Shown here piece after piece: positions 1 to 11,500 of a stretch of DNA of 64,000 nucleotides (position 1 is the first letter of the stretch; each line of letters opens with the position of its first letter). Below the pieces are notes generated by a model, which saw only the letters and a list, made by a program, of their open reading frames with translations, was not told the origin of the DNA and did no database searches. This stretch comes from Anoplopoma fimbria (Eukaryota > Chordata > Actinopteri > Perciformes > Anoplopomatidae), in the NCBI RefSeq assembly GCF_027596085.1, contig NC_072456.1:15762744-15826743 (forward strand). Direction: 5' to 3'. A program made the position numbers and the translations under genes.

Positions 1-1611
1 AACATTTATTTATTCAAACTGTCCATCTGCTGTTTGGCTTAAACTTGGCTGGCATACAGCACACACACACCCACACATGCTTTTGTATTACACATGCATG
101 CACAGGACCAGGGCACCAAAGGTTGGTTGAGTCATGACACATTATTGTTCTCAGCAACCCAGGTCACCTTAGACTTTTTATTTGTCACCACATATAAAAA
201 ATGGTAGTTGACAAATTATTATGAATCACAAAACTGATGTTACAAGAGCCCTACTTTCAGCTACTGTTTGTTTTTGCAAAGTCAAATAACATAACCCTGT
301 TTATTTGTATTTTTTAAATGTTAATTTTTACATTTATACTTAAAATTTTCTAAAAGCACAGATTCCTGCCTATATAGTATTATAAGCTGGAACATTTTTT
401 TTGAGTTTTGAGTAATTTTGAAGGTAACTGACGAATGTAGCAGACCAAGATATCCTCTTATGCAAATTAACATGTAAACATGCAAATTAACTGTAAATTT
501 CCTAAATAATGTTTTGTTTTCTTCAAATTACATTAATTACATAACTCATAATCTTCATTTTGCTATGATGGTTGTTTCTCGGGGTTCCCCAGGGACCCCA
601 GTCGGTATATCTTGTATTTGGTAGGACGTGGGTTAAAGAATGCCCAATGACCTAAGCTGTTATACTGGGACATGTCTGAGACAGCGTGCTACACACTGAC
701 TGCCAGACTCCATATGCCAGCCTACTGAGTCAGCTTGTGTCACCTTTGACTTTTGTGTTTAACTGTAGCAATTTGAGCAAATTACATTTGTATTAAATTA
801 GTTTAAAACATGGAAAATGAACATTCTCTCTTGTGATTTATTTTTTATTTTTTTGAAAATAATAAAATATAAACACTGCTCTACAGCAATGGCTGACATT
901 TTAACAAAAAATATTAGACGCAGAGTAGTGTTTAGTTAAAGTTACAAATTGTCAATGATGATTCATGACTGACTTGAAATTCTAATTGATCAATCAGCAC
1001 CTTAAAGGGACGTCAGTAGTCAGCTGGTAGGAGGTCAGTGTTCCTGCCTCTGCACGGCTAGGGGTAGTGATGATAGAAGATTGTCAAGGAAGCAGCTGTG
1101 CATGTGTGGGTCTATAAACAGTTATGACATGGTGACCCAGTACAGTGTTGATGTGTCAATGCTGTTCTTTTGTGTTATCACTCAGCCATTCAGTCACTGT
1201 GATGATGATTTGCTTCCTTGTGTGACAGCTCTGTTGTCAAAGCTTGTGTTGGAAAACAGGGAAAGCTTCAAGAAACACAAAGTGGTGTGAAAATAATGAG
1301 GGATTATGCTTATACAAGTGTACAACGATATGCACTTACATGTACAGGCACATGCATGAGTGTGTTCAGTCGACCATGTATACACTGAGGGAGGTGTGAG
1401 GAAAGATGCACTGTCACACACAATAACACATACATAGAGAGCTTTTGGTTCTCTTTTGTTGTTAGGTGGTGTATTTGCTTCTGGACATGTAGAGTCTCAC
1501 CTACAATGTTTCCAACCATTGCAAGAAGCTGTTTTCAGTAAAAAAAAAAACCTCTGACAAATACCTGCTGTCAGGCAGCAAACTCTGGTTCTGAAAAGTG
1601 AGGTCAATGTG
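1..1611. other. unique noncoding sequence
   Basis: AT-rich sequence without a recognisable gene, RNA or repeat family. It has a short imperfect CA stretch near 60-75 and a paired octamer site near 460-491, listed separately. The short open frames at 1081-1290 and on the minus strand at 1194-1519 overlap in several frames and show no recognisable domain, so they look like chance frames. Confidence 0.6.
460..491 (+). promoter_or_regulatory. tandem POU octamer-like sites
   Basis: The 12-mer ATGCAAATTAAC occurs exactly at 460-471 and again at 480-491, two helical turns apart. ATGCAAAT is the known binding octamer of POU-domain factors, and the following TAA/TTAA fits extended POU or homeodomain sites. 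The exact repeat and spacing are seen directly. A role as a paired site is inference, and no nearby gene is visible. Confidence 0.35.
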
Positions 1612-1860
1612 GAAGTGCATTAAGCTTGCATTATTTCCAATAGCCATCAGATGGCGACTCCTCTGGTTGTAAAAATAAGTCCGATTTTATAGTCTATGAG
1701 AAAAATACCAGGATCGTCGACAGCCAAAACCAAGATGGTGACGTCCCAAATGCTGAAGTGAGGAGTTAAAACCTCAGTGCATAAACCAATGGATGATGTC
1801 ATGGTGACTATGTCCACTTATTTTATACAGTAAATGACCACTGTACAATATCTGACGACA
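1612..1860. repeat. old teleost interspersed repeat, copy 1
   Basis: The left part reads like a common teleost interspersed family (GGCGACTCCTCTGGTTG near 1653, then a TTTTATAG-TCTATGAG block). The right part carries AAGATGGTGACGTCCCAAA, then a block around CATAAACCAATGGATGATGTCATGGTGACT and ends in TTATTTTATACAGT. The right-hand block recurs in diverged form at 44790-44850. I recognise the family from teleost genomes but not its name or class. No open frame or terminal repeat was found, so it is probably nonautonomous and old. Confidence 0.55.
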
Positions 1861-2491
1861 CCAAATGACAGACAGACAAAAGTACAAAGTGCACAAAATC
1901 AATTAATGCTGCTTTAAATGTCCCGATTAACTCAGTCAACCAGATGGAAAGATGTTTTTCCAAACCATTCTGTTCCAATGTTGAAAAGAGTAAGAGTTGC
2001 CAGTTTCTTTCTTGAATAGCCTCAGATGAGAAAGCTGGTACATTTGATATGGCTAAAAGCTAATGGGAATTTGTAGGCTTAAACGTAAATATAAATATGT
2101 ATCTATTTGAGGTTGTAATTTATATTATTAACATTCCTTTTCTGATATCTTAACAATATGGTCTTCCTCTACAAAATATACTGGCAATTTCCACCACTGG
2201 TGCCACAGGCCTGAATGAAGTAGATTCCCATTTAATCAAAAGTATCAGGTGTTGTTTGATTGAAGATGCTGGCGGTGTTTGAGGGGAAATGCAGGGATAG
2301 TTTTACAAGAAAAGACTAGACCTTGCAACGTTGCCCAGCAGTGCAGGCTGATATCCCTGATGAAATGTTCTGGGAGAGCATGCAGTTATTACCCCAGCGG
2401 ATGTTATTGTACAAAACCGAAGACGGGTAATGAAATGATGTATGGTCTTTTACTGAGCGGGCGGGGGTGTGTGAGTACTCGTATGTCCGCA
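1861..2491. other. unique noncoding sequence
   Basis: Nothing recognisable. Open frames that reach 2279-2549 are short and run into the following GT microsatellite. Confidence 0.55.
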
Positions 2492-2524
2492 CGTGTGTGT
2501 GTGTGTGTATGTGTGTGTGTGTGT
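2492..2524. repeat. GT microsatellite
   Basis: About 16 GT units, interrupted once by AT. The cysteine/valine frame on plus and the histidine/threonine frame on minus across it are repeat translations. Confidence 0.9.
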
Positions 2525-2859
2525 TAAATGAGGAACCAGGCAGCACCATCTGCCTGACAGCAGCAACAAAAGATGATGAGATTGTGTCCGAGACTAAACC
2601 TACTTGTGTTTGCCCTGCGTGCCCCCCCCTGCACCGCCTTTAACACACACAGTGGCTCTTTGACTGGTCACCTTTGAGTTCTTAGTGGGCAGTGGGGAAG
2701 GGGGGGGGCGTAGAAGGGTGATAGTCTGTACGCGAAAGCAATTTGTAAAGAGTCAACTATGTAATCTTATTGCTTAGTTTAAGTTTTTCCAGCAAAGAAT
2801 GAGAGAGAGAGTCAGGTAGGGTCAGGTAGCGAAAGAGAGAGCACTGGCAAGCACTATCG

Positions 2860-3270
2860 TAGGAGGAGGGGGGTGTGACTCTGAGGGCGGACAGACTTAC
2901 AGCTTGTCCTGCAGTTCCTGGCCGACTGACTCTTTGTTTGACACCTCGGCTGAAACCGGAGCTCCGCCAGGCACGTCCGCTGCTGGCTGACAAACGGCGC
3001 ATCCTGTCCCTTCCAGCCCACCTCTCCCTCTCCCAGCCAGCGTTGATGAACAAATGAGAGCGTGGCATGGAGAGTGAGAAAGTCACAGAGCCGAAGAGGG
3101 AGACAGAAAGGAACATTGAGGAAGGAATGTATCGAGTTTGCCCAACCCTGCCAAGCGAATTCAAGGAGGCATGCATTATTGGCATTTTTCATCCCCCAGA
3201 TCATCTACACGACTTACCCAATGTCCAGGGTGCCAGATGCTTCCTTTGAGATCTCCTGTTTCACTTAGAG
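2860..3270. other. CpG-enriched segment
   Basis: This stretch is richer in GC and CpG than its surroundings: about ten CpGs fall within roughly 150 bases between 2880 and 3010, against sparse CpG elsewhere. Several overlapping open frames of 60-142 codons cross it on both strands, which is what lower AT content produces. None shows a domain I recognise. It could be a small regulatory element, an untranslated first exon, or a segment that has escaped methylation-driven decay. No CCAAT, TATA or GC-box arrangement is clear, and no splice signals stand out. Confidence 0.3.
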
Positions 3271-5710
3271 AAGAGGCCTTTGTTTTGCACTAAAGATCCG
3301 TGGCACGCTCATCTGGGCATAACCCAGACCGAAAGCCATGTACAAGATGGAGTAACTGTCCCCAGCTAAGTGCACACAGTAACATTATAGCGTTGAGGAG
3401 TTCACTTGTTGACATTTATTTATATTTATTACAGCTCCAGTGGCATGGCCATGAGGTGAGTCACATCACACCTTTCTACTAAAAGCTGCCACTCACATAA
3501 TTGTAAAAGACGGAGAGGGATGAGAGGGCAAGAGACAGAAACAACAGATGGCATGTCATGTGTCACTGAGGCCTTAGCAGATGTTTACTTCTGGGGAAGG
3601 AGAAAACGGGACCAGCCATCTTGAGGCTCTGTTGTTTGGGGCCATTAGGAGTGAGAATAAATTGAGTTAACATATATTAGCATTGCTTCCTCTATTTGCA
3701 GGTCAGCCCTAACTTACTAATTATTTGCAGCACATTTCAGCTCAGTAGTAATCCTCAAATGGCTTATTTTTTAGATATTTTCCCTTTCTTAAACAAATGA
3801 AGATAGGAGATCTATATGAAACAAGGGGAAGGGTGTTTTTTATTTTTTCCAGGGGGGGTAGAAAGTCAAGCGTGACAAGAACAGCATATCTTCTACATCA
3901 TTAAATCTTTACTTCAGGTCTGCTTCACATATTTATGTACAGGACAAGCTTGTTGTAGCTCTCCTCCTTTCCACTTGTTACTGGCGTCGGCTTTATGCCT
4001 GACTCCATGCACTTAACTTTGGGGATTTGGTGTAATTTCAGGCTTTTTACTTGCTCAGATGTGTCAAAGCTGGGATCTCAACCACCTTCTGAAACTTGAA
4101 ATATGTTTTTTAGTATGAAAAGAAACTGAAATATGCACCAGTACAGCATAGGTTGACTAATTCAAGCGTACTTTGTCAGATTTCGGTAAACGCACAAGAG
4201 AGTAATCTTTGAAATATCAGTGCATGGAGAAAAGAAACTGGATTTCAATCTTCTGTTTTTTTCTGTTGGGTGCCTTGTGCTGTTGCTTCTCTCAGTTCAG
4301 ATTTCACCCCTCCACTCTGCCTCTCTCTTTCCACAGTACTTTGGATCCTTTTGTCTACAACAGATCACGAGCAACGTTTAAATGCCTTTCCAACTTAAAT
4401 CAGCCATTTGATTCAAAAGAAAAGACAGAAAGCAGAGGAAGCACATCAGTCAGAGTAGTCACGGGAAATAGACCTCGTAATCCAATATGGTAGGACACAT
4501 TACAGCATCCTATTTCCAAGTTCAAATTAAGTCACAGTACTGTATGTACTTTTCATAGGCAAAGCTTGTTCGACAAAGGAGCCCTTTGAGAAGAAAATCA
4601 AATCTGGATCCGAGACTTGAGTCAGGAGTTTGAAATGAGAGTGCATGTGTGTGCACAGACGAGAGTAAATGAGCAATGTTGTATACTGCAGTAAGGCTTC
4701 AAAGCTGCATATATGTATCGTGTGGTAAAGAGATAATGTCTGTATATAAAGTATATGTAGCACACATTTCCTCCTCTGTAAAAAGCCCAATCCTCTTCCT
4801 GCCCAGGCTCCAACTTTAGGCTCACTGTTAACTGTTGCTTCCTTTGACTAGCCCTTACTGATACCTTGCATTAGGACCAGACCCCTGCAGGAATAGCACC
4901 GGGGCATGTGTGTGCGATTACTCTCATGACAAAGTAAGGCGTGAGAGCTATGGCCAACTTGAGCAATGCCCTTCAAGGGATCCCAATGTTATTTCTGCAA
5001 AGGAAATAAACAAGCATTTTTATTTTGCCGCTAAGAGCTATGGCAGCAAAATAATAGAGGCCAGTGAGTCATGGGGTGAAACCCACAGACAGACATAACA
5101 ATCTTACCCACATGAGCACAGTCAAAGCATGACTACCTGTCTGAGCATTGAATCACTGTGATCAAATCCGATTTTCACAAAATCCAAAGTTCAAATCCAC
5201 AAGTCTCAACAGTAATGGTTTAACATCATCGTGGATAGTTTCCAGAAAGTGTTCTCCTTATAAATTACATACAATCTATTAAATGAATAGAGTTGTTAAA
5301 AAAAAAAAGTTAACTTATTTTTTTCTATTTTTAAGTTTCAAAAGTTAATATCAGCCGTTATTAAGATTATAAGCCATATCAATACATACTATCCTATAAA
5401 TGACCGCTCTCACAACTTGGTGTCAGAATAAGTGCAAACACACTATACTATTTGAGGCAGACAACACATCTAATGTTACAGCAAAATTAGCAGTGACATT
5501 ATCTCAAACTTTGAATAGTAAAACATAGTGACTTGGGTTTTTTTTTTTAACTTTTTTTTTTATTTATAAGTAAGCTGTAGCCAATGCAAAGTGTTTTATG
5601 TCCAGTTTTTTTTTTTGCTAAATCCACAGACGACAACCATGTTGTGAATCCTGTGGAAGCCTTGTATGTTGTTATGAGTCAAGCCTGGAATCAACAAAGA
5701 TGCATTGCAA
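3271..5710. other. unique noncoding sequence
   Basis: Mostly AT-rich unique DNA with short homopolymer runs (for example A-runs near 5300 and T-runs near 5540 and 5605). The open frames at 4209-4493 and on the minus strand at 4527-4825 have no recognisable domain and no supporting splice or start context. No transposon family was recognised. Confidence 0.55.
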
Positions 5711-5796
5711 GTCAGGACAGCAGAGTCGCTGCCCATCTTTCGGCGCAGGCTGAAAACTCACCTCTTCAAGAAGTACTACCCTGAGCCTTCCTCGTA
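5711..5796 (+). pseudogene. C-terminal remnant of L2-type LINE ORF
   Basis: The frame ending at the TAG at 5794-5796 encodes the last 25 or so residues of the LINE protein, including RRRLKTHLFKKYYPEPSS. The same ending is present at 60293-60370 on the minus strand. The R-L-K-T-H-L-F motif is the familiar C-terminal signature of L2/CR1-type LINE ORFs. Truncation at the 5' side removes the endonuclease and reverse transcriptase, so this copy encodes nothing functional. Confidence 0.75.
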
Positions 5797-5960
5797 GCAC
5801 TTACTGTATTCGTACTAGTTGTTGCACTCACTGTATTCGTATCAGTTCGCTGCACTTATTGAATTCGTATTCGTTTACTGCACTTATCCTATTCGTAGTA
5901 GTTTGTAGCACTTATTATATTCGTATTAGTCTGTTGCAATTATTGTTTTCGTAGTAATTT
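5797..5960 (+). repeat. six-unit ~28-bp tandem array in LINE 3' UTR
   Basis: Six head-to-tail units, each starting with GCACTTA-like sequence and carrying an ATTCGTA core followed by AGT/TTG, lie directly after the LINE stop codon. Units have diverged slightly from one another. The inverted sister copy at 60 kb has only four units, lacking the two nearest the ORF. Array length therefore varies within the family. Confidence 0.85.
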
Positions 5961-6139
5961 GCCTCTGCACTATACTTTTGCTCTGGTTTATGCTTTAAGA
6001 TGCTTGTTTAAGAAAGGAGATGCACTTATGACTTCTGGTGACTAGTAGTTCTCTTTAATACCTATGTTGAATACACTTCCTGTAAGTCGCTTTGGATAAA
6101 AGCGTCTGCTAAATGACTGTAATGTAATGTAATGTAATG

Positions 6140-7119
6140 AAGTGTGTTGGGTAAGTTGCCAACTCAAGTGAACATCTTGGCTAAAATATCCTTTATTTTC
6201 TTGAAAATATTTACTGTATTGTAAAACATAGCTGTGTCCTATATCAGAGTTTATATCAAGTTTTGTGTATTGTTCCGCTCAGGTTTATTCTCATCAGTGC
6301 TCCTGCTGTGTCTCACTCTCTGAACCTCTGTGTACAGCAAAGCAGCAGTTCAAGAACTATACGCTTTAGTTTATAAATACTGAGATTACTGCAATGTTAT
6401 GGGTAAATGCAGATATGTTGTACCCATAAGTACAGTTTTGTGTACAATAAAAAAAATCTTGACTCATACAGACTGATTTCTTGCAATCAGCGCAGGGATG
6501 TAGCTTCTGTCTATCTCCGGTCAACGACTTAAAATGTGATAAGTGGAAGTCGATTAATTGTTGATCATTGTAGTCACTGTGTTGTTGTTGTTGTTGTTAT
6601 CTTTACAGGATATTTAACATGCAAACAGTTGTGGAGTCACAGGAGAGATGGTGAGATGGAACAAGATAGAAAAAGAAGAAAGTAGAAATAAAATGTGGTG
6701 AGTGACCCCTCCTATACTGCTCATTCACAAATGACGGCACTACATGTCCCAGAGATAATATGTCAAGCTTGGCCATGCTGTTACCGATTTTAGATTGATA
6801 CAATTACCATTCCCATTTGGTATTAGTTAGTAATTTCTGTCTCTGCTAATGCTAAGGTAACTTGTACAACAGAGGATTTATATAATTTATGAATGCTCAG
6901 GAGGTAACGTGAGAAAGCTATGTGTGGTACAGAGAAGCCGAACAGATATTTATTTGTCCAAATGTTAACAGATTATTAGTTCAACCAGCACCGTGGTGCC
7001 GCACCCGGCCATAATGGTTTGGGTGAGTGAGTCAGTGACCAACAGACGTAACTCTACTGTAATAACCGGCCCAGGCCACTGACCTCATTCTGTGGTGATG
7101 CTCTCTACCTCATGATTGT
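6140..7119. other. unique noncoding sequence
   Basis: No gene recognised. A short GTT run sits at about 6581-6597. The minus-strand frame at 6603-6803 has no recognisable features. Confidence 0.55.
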
Positions 7120-7208
7120 TGATCTTGAAGAAGGCCTAGGGTACGAAACATCATGTGATTAAAAGAGAAATGCATACGTAGGCAGAGTGTGCAACTTATT
7201 TTCCTACC
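7120..7208 (+). repeat. small element with CTGANGA/GAAAC-like core, copy 1
   Basis: The copy reads TTGAAGAAGGCCTAGGG, then TACGAAACATC, then ATTAAAAG and AGTGTGCAACTTATTTTCC. Diverged versions with the same order of blocks occur at 11412-11500 (minus) and 40160-40255 (plus). The core resembles the CUGANGA...GAAA boxes of hammerhead ribozymes, which are known in Penelope-like retroelements. However, here the C is a T and there is one extra A before the putative stem II, so a canonical fold is not satisfied. It is more safely described as the conserved 3' end of an unidentified retroelement family. Confidence 0.5.
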
Positions 7209-8699
7209 TCTGATCTACCTCAACCATATGATTATGGCCACATGAAATAAAAAATATAAAGACAAGAAACTATGTTAAATCAGTTGCTCGGCTTTGTATG
7301 AGGTAAAGAAACCCTTACATTGATTGGACAATTTTATAAAATGCTGTGATAGAAGGTTAGTTTGTCTGTTGCCAGTGCTGCAGAATTATACAAAAAGTCA
7401 ATACTCAAAGGATCTGAGGTACTTCCTTTAGTGAAGTCATTACAATGCAAGATAATTGAATAAAAAGTGATTCCAAGTTATATACCTAAATGTTTCAGCT
7501 CAATAGAGCCTTCCTGGGTTGAGGAGTTACAGCTGCATGTCTTTCCAACTTTCACTGTGGGTTTGTTTGTATGCCTCCCATGCTTAAATTATCATTTCAT
7601 GGTTAATGAGAATTATTTATTATGTTTCCTCTGTTGTCAATTGCCTGCCTCCAATCCTCCCTCTCTCTTAATCCCTCCACTTCTGTCAGTCCCATCTCTC
7701 GACATCACACTCTCTCTATCTGTTTCTCCCTCTGTCGGTGCAACCTGCCTTCTCTCCAAATCGAATGTGGTGGAACAGCGGCTGACGTCGGCTCTTCTCC
7801 TTCCCTCTGTGCTGCGGCAGGCCCTAATTGCTGGTCTCTCACACAAACAAACAGAACTTCTTTATCTCTAGCTGGCCACACCACGCTTCAACAGACCCAA
7901 CAGCAGAGGCAACTGCAGCATCCACAGCTCAACACCCCCCTCTGCATCCACCACAACCACCTTAAAAGGCTCCAATTAAACCATTACTGTAAGGAAGGGA
8001 GGAAGCAGGAGCAGGGTGGGAGGTGGGAGGGAAACAAAAATGAGGCAGAGAAAGACAGAGGCTGCATCAAAGAGAGTGAGAGGATGAGCTTGAGATGAAT
8101 AGGAAATTAAGCATTGTTTTGTCATGCAGGAAAAGAAAAAGCCACAGGGAGGAAAAAAAATATACAGAAAGGGAATAAACAGCGTGAGATTTCTTGCTAT
8201 TGCAGGAGACAGATCCACCCTGCACCAGACAAAGTGTGACACCAGACAGAAGGAAGGAAGGAAGGAAAGAGGGGAAAAGGAGAAGAGATATTGAGGAGGT
8301 GATTTACACTCCTTTTCGTCTTCATGACCATGGAGCCTGAGGGTAAAGGAAATGGCAGAAGGCACAGGGAGATAAGAGTCTTTGTTCCACGGAGGTTTAG
8401 AGATCTTTACATTCCACAAGATAGCCTTACAGTCCTGTCTGGCTTTGGTCGACTGGAAATGAAAGAGAGTAGAAAGTCTCTGTCTGAGATGGCCAGACGC
8501 CATATTTTATTATGATTTTGTTGATGAGGGCCATTGGATATTTTTTTCCTTGCAAACACCCATTGAATATATCCAAAGGGATACGATCTTTGGTAAATAA
8601 GGCACATAGCAGATTTTTTATTTTAGTAAAACATTTATGAAACATAATTTTTCAATATTTGCCTCTAGTAATAGTAAATATTATTAGGAAAAATGCCCA
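7209..8699. other. unique noncoding sequence with strand-biased tracts
   Basis: A pyrimidine-rich plus strand at 7640-7850 gives way to a purine-rich stretch at 7985-8290 that includes GGAAGGAAGGAAGG near 8255. The open frames here (7467-7871, 7622-8098, minus 7976-8503) reflect this bias and show no domain. Confidence 0.5.
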
Positions 8700-9135
8700 T
8701 TTGAGTTTTAGCCGAATCAAGATCAAGATCAACACCTATCACATATTTGTTAAATTCAAGGCTAGAGCCAGCAGCCGGTTAACTGAGCTTAGCATATAGA
8801 CTGAAAATAGGGAGAAAACTAAGCCTGGCTCCATCCAAAAGTACCAAATCCGCTTACCTGCACCTTTAAAGCTCACTAAAGGCATTTTCTCTGGTCCGGA
8901 AATTGTTCAGAGTTGGTTCTTTACAACTTAATTTCAACACCTCAATGTATACATTTTTAATTAGAGATTTTGTTCTACTTTAAATCGAGCCATGCTTGCT
9001 TTTTCCCCCTGTTTCTAGACTCAATGCTAACCTAACCTGCTACTGGCTGTAAAGAAAGGTATCAATATTTTCATTTACCTCTAGGAAAGATAGTGGAAAA
9101 ACACAAACCCCCAAAAATGTCAATCCCTTCCTTTA
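8700..9135. mobile_element. palindromic MITE-like teleost element
   Basis: The left arm (8761-8830, GCCAGCAGCCGGTTAACTGAGC then TTAGCATATAGACTG and CTAAGCCTGGCT) matches the reverse complement of the right arm (8988-9052, AGCCATGCTTG ... AGACTCAATGCTAACCTAACCTGCTACTGGCT) with scattered substitutions. The outer flanks also pair: GATCAACACCTATCACAT at about 8728 and the GGTATCAATATTTTC block at about 9058. The core matches a very common teleost interspersed repeat as I recall it. Long imperfect inverted arms and no ORF fit a nonautonomous DNA transposon. Divergence between arms suggests it is old, and exact ends were not resolved. Confidence 0.7.
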
Positions 9136-10139
<1,004 letters not shown>

Positions 10140-10182
10140 CTAGGAAGGTGAGGATTCAGGGGCCACCCTGGGGCCTTTTTCA

Positions 10183-10209
10183 GTGTGTGTGTGTGTGTGT
10201 GTGTGTGTG
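10183..10209. repeat. GT microsatellite, short
   Basis: About 13 GT units, 45 bases downstream of the longer array and separated from it by GC-rich unique sequence. Confidence 0.95.
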
Positions 10210-11081
10210 CTGGGTAGAAGGGGTTAAGGATAGAGGGCAAGATAAGATAAGAATGACAGTGGAGGGTGGGGTCATTTAATTGTGTTTATACAGAGCTTTG
10301 GGGCTGCTGTGAATGTGCATGAGTGTGTGCGTGTGTTCTGAGGGGAAGCATCTCTATGGGTCAACATGGCCTGGGAGTCATATCAAGTCAGTTTGACACA
10401 AGGGAGACGGATCACTGTTGAGAAGGGTGGAGGACCAACACACACAGGACGTTCAGCGGTGTTTGTTAGCATCCTGTCCCCATCTCCTTCAATAGCATAT
10501 GTCAGGGCGGAAGATGGACGAGATTTAGCCCCTAACTAAACACAAAATCACCCCCTTGTGTATTTTTAACTGCAAAGATCCAGCAATTTCCTCCCACCCA
10601 CCAATTCATTCAGGCAATATGGGATTGCTGAAGGCACTGACAAGCTAAAACACCGTCCCTGGTTCACTTAATAGCAAAAACACCCTGCTAATGGACAGAA
10701 TGGTTTATTACCACTTCAATCATTCCTGACATGTGTATAGCTAGTCGTTGTGTTAGCCCCTGTTTCACAGAGGCCATTAAAGTAGCCATCTTCCAGGCTG
10801 GGGGTAGGCAGGTAAATCAGTCCCCTCTAATGCAACTCATACATAACCTGTAAGCTGTTAGGAGGTCACTACCCTTAGGCAAGGATGAGTGATAATGCCT
10901 TCTATTGCGCCAGTTAAGTGTTTCTGTCTTATCACTTATCTGGTGTTGTTTTTGATACTGGGTAAGTGCAATATAGAGAGTTAACTCTCTAGACGGAATA
11001 ACAGTTCCTCTTTATGACTGCCGTCATTCCTGTGCTCTAATTTCTGGATTAATCTTCTGAATTGTTTAGAACAGATGAATG
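10210..11081. other. unique noncoding sequence
   Basis: No gene, RNA or repeat family recognised. Confidence 0.55.

Positions 11082-11180
<99 letters not shown>
11082..11180. repeat. GATA microsatellite, about 25 units
   Basis: An uninterrupted AGAT/GATA tetranucleotide run. The minus-strand YLSIYLSI frame at 10981-11187 is its translation. Confidence 0.97.
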
Positions 11181-11411
11181 TCTTCATTTAAATTATCACA
11201 ACACCAGATGCTATCAATACAAATAGCAGATGGCATGAATTAAAAAAAAAATTAAGCAAAGAGCAGCTAAAATTCAGGATACAGCAGGGGGCAATAGTTC
11301 TGTCTGTGACATGTTTTCTTGTTCTCAGGGTCCATATGAGGCAAGAAAAGACAAGAACATTTACAAAAGCAGACATCCAGCCGATAAATAGATTCATGAT
11401 AGAAGAAAATG

Positions 11412-11500
11412 TAAAAGAAAAATCCTCACACTAGATAATGCTCCCATGAACTTTTTTAATCACCACCAAGTGATGTTTCAAGCGTCAAGATCTTCTTCAA
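11412..11500 (-). repeat. small element with CTGANGA/GAAAC-like core, copy 2
   Basis: Read on the minus strand it gives TTTGAAGAAGATCTTGACG, then CTTGAAACATCAC, GATTAAAAAAG and, further on, AGTGTGAGGATTTTTC. The blocks appear in the same order as in the copy at 7120-7208. It is diverged from both other copies. The family is unidentified. Confidence 0.5.

Larger units (their letters stand above)
5711..6139 (+). mobile_element. L2-type LINE, 5'-truncated 3' end
   Basis: This is the 3' end of a non-LTR retrotransposon. It starts inside the end of the LINE ORF, continues through a 3' UTR with a tandem array, and ends with the stem-loop region GTCGCTTTGGATAAAAGCG followed by TGTAA repeats (6116-6139). 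That GGATAAAAGC-type stem-loop plus (TGTAA)n tail is known from L2-clade elements of fish such as eel UnaL2, where the reverse transcriptase recognises it. A second copy lies inverted at 60009-60525. Outside the tandem array the two differ at only about four of 170 positions compared by eye, so both insertions look fairly young. No clear target-site duplication was seen. Confidence 0.85.

Noticed and set aside
5797..5960. Six regularly spaced units as a CRISPR-like array
   Set aside because: Units are contiguous without unique spacers, lie in a LINE 3' UTR, and the genome is a vertebrate.
7467..8503. Overlapping frames of 134-175 codons on both strands
   Set aside because: They follow pyrimidine- and purine-rich tracts and are serine/leucine/proline or arginine/glutamate-biased translations of simple sequence.
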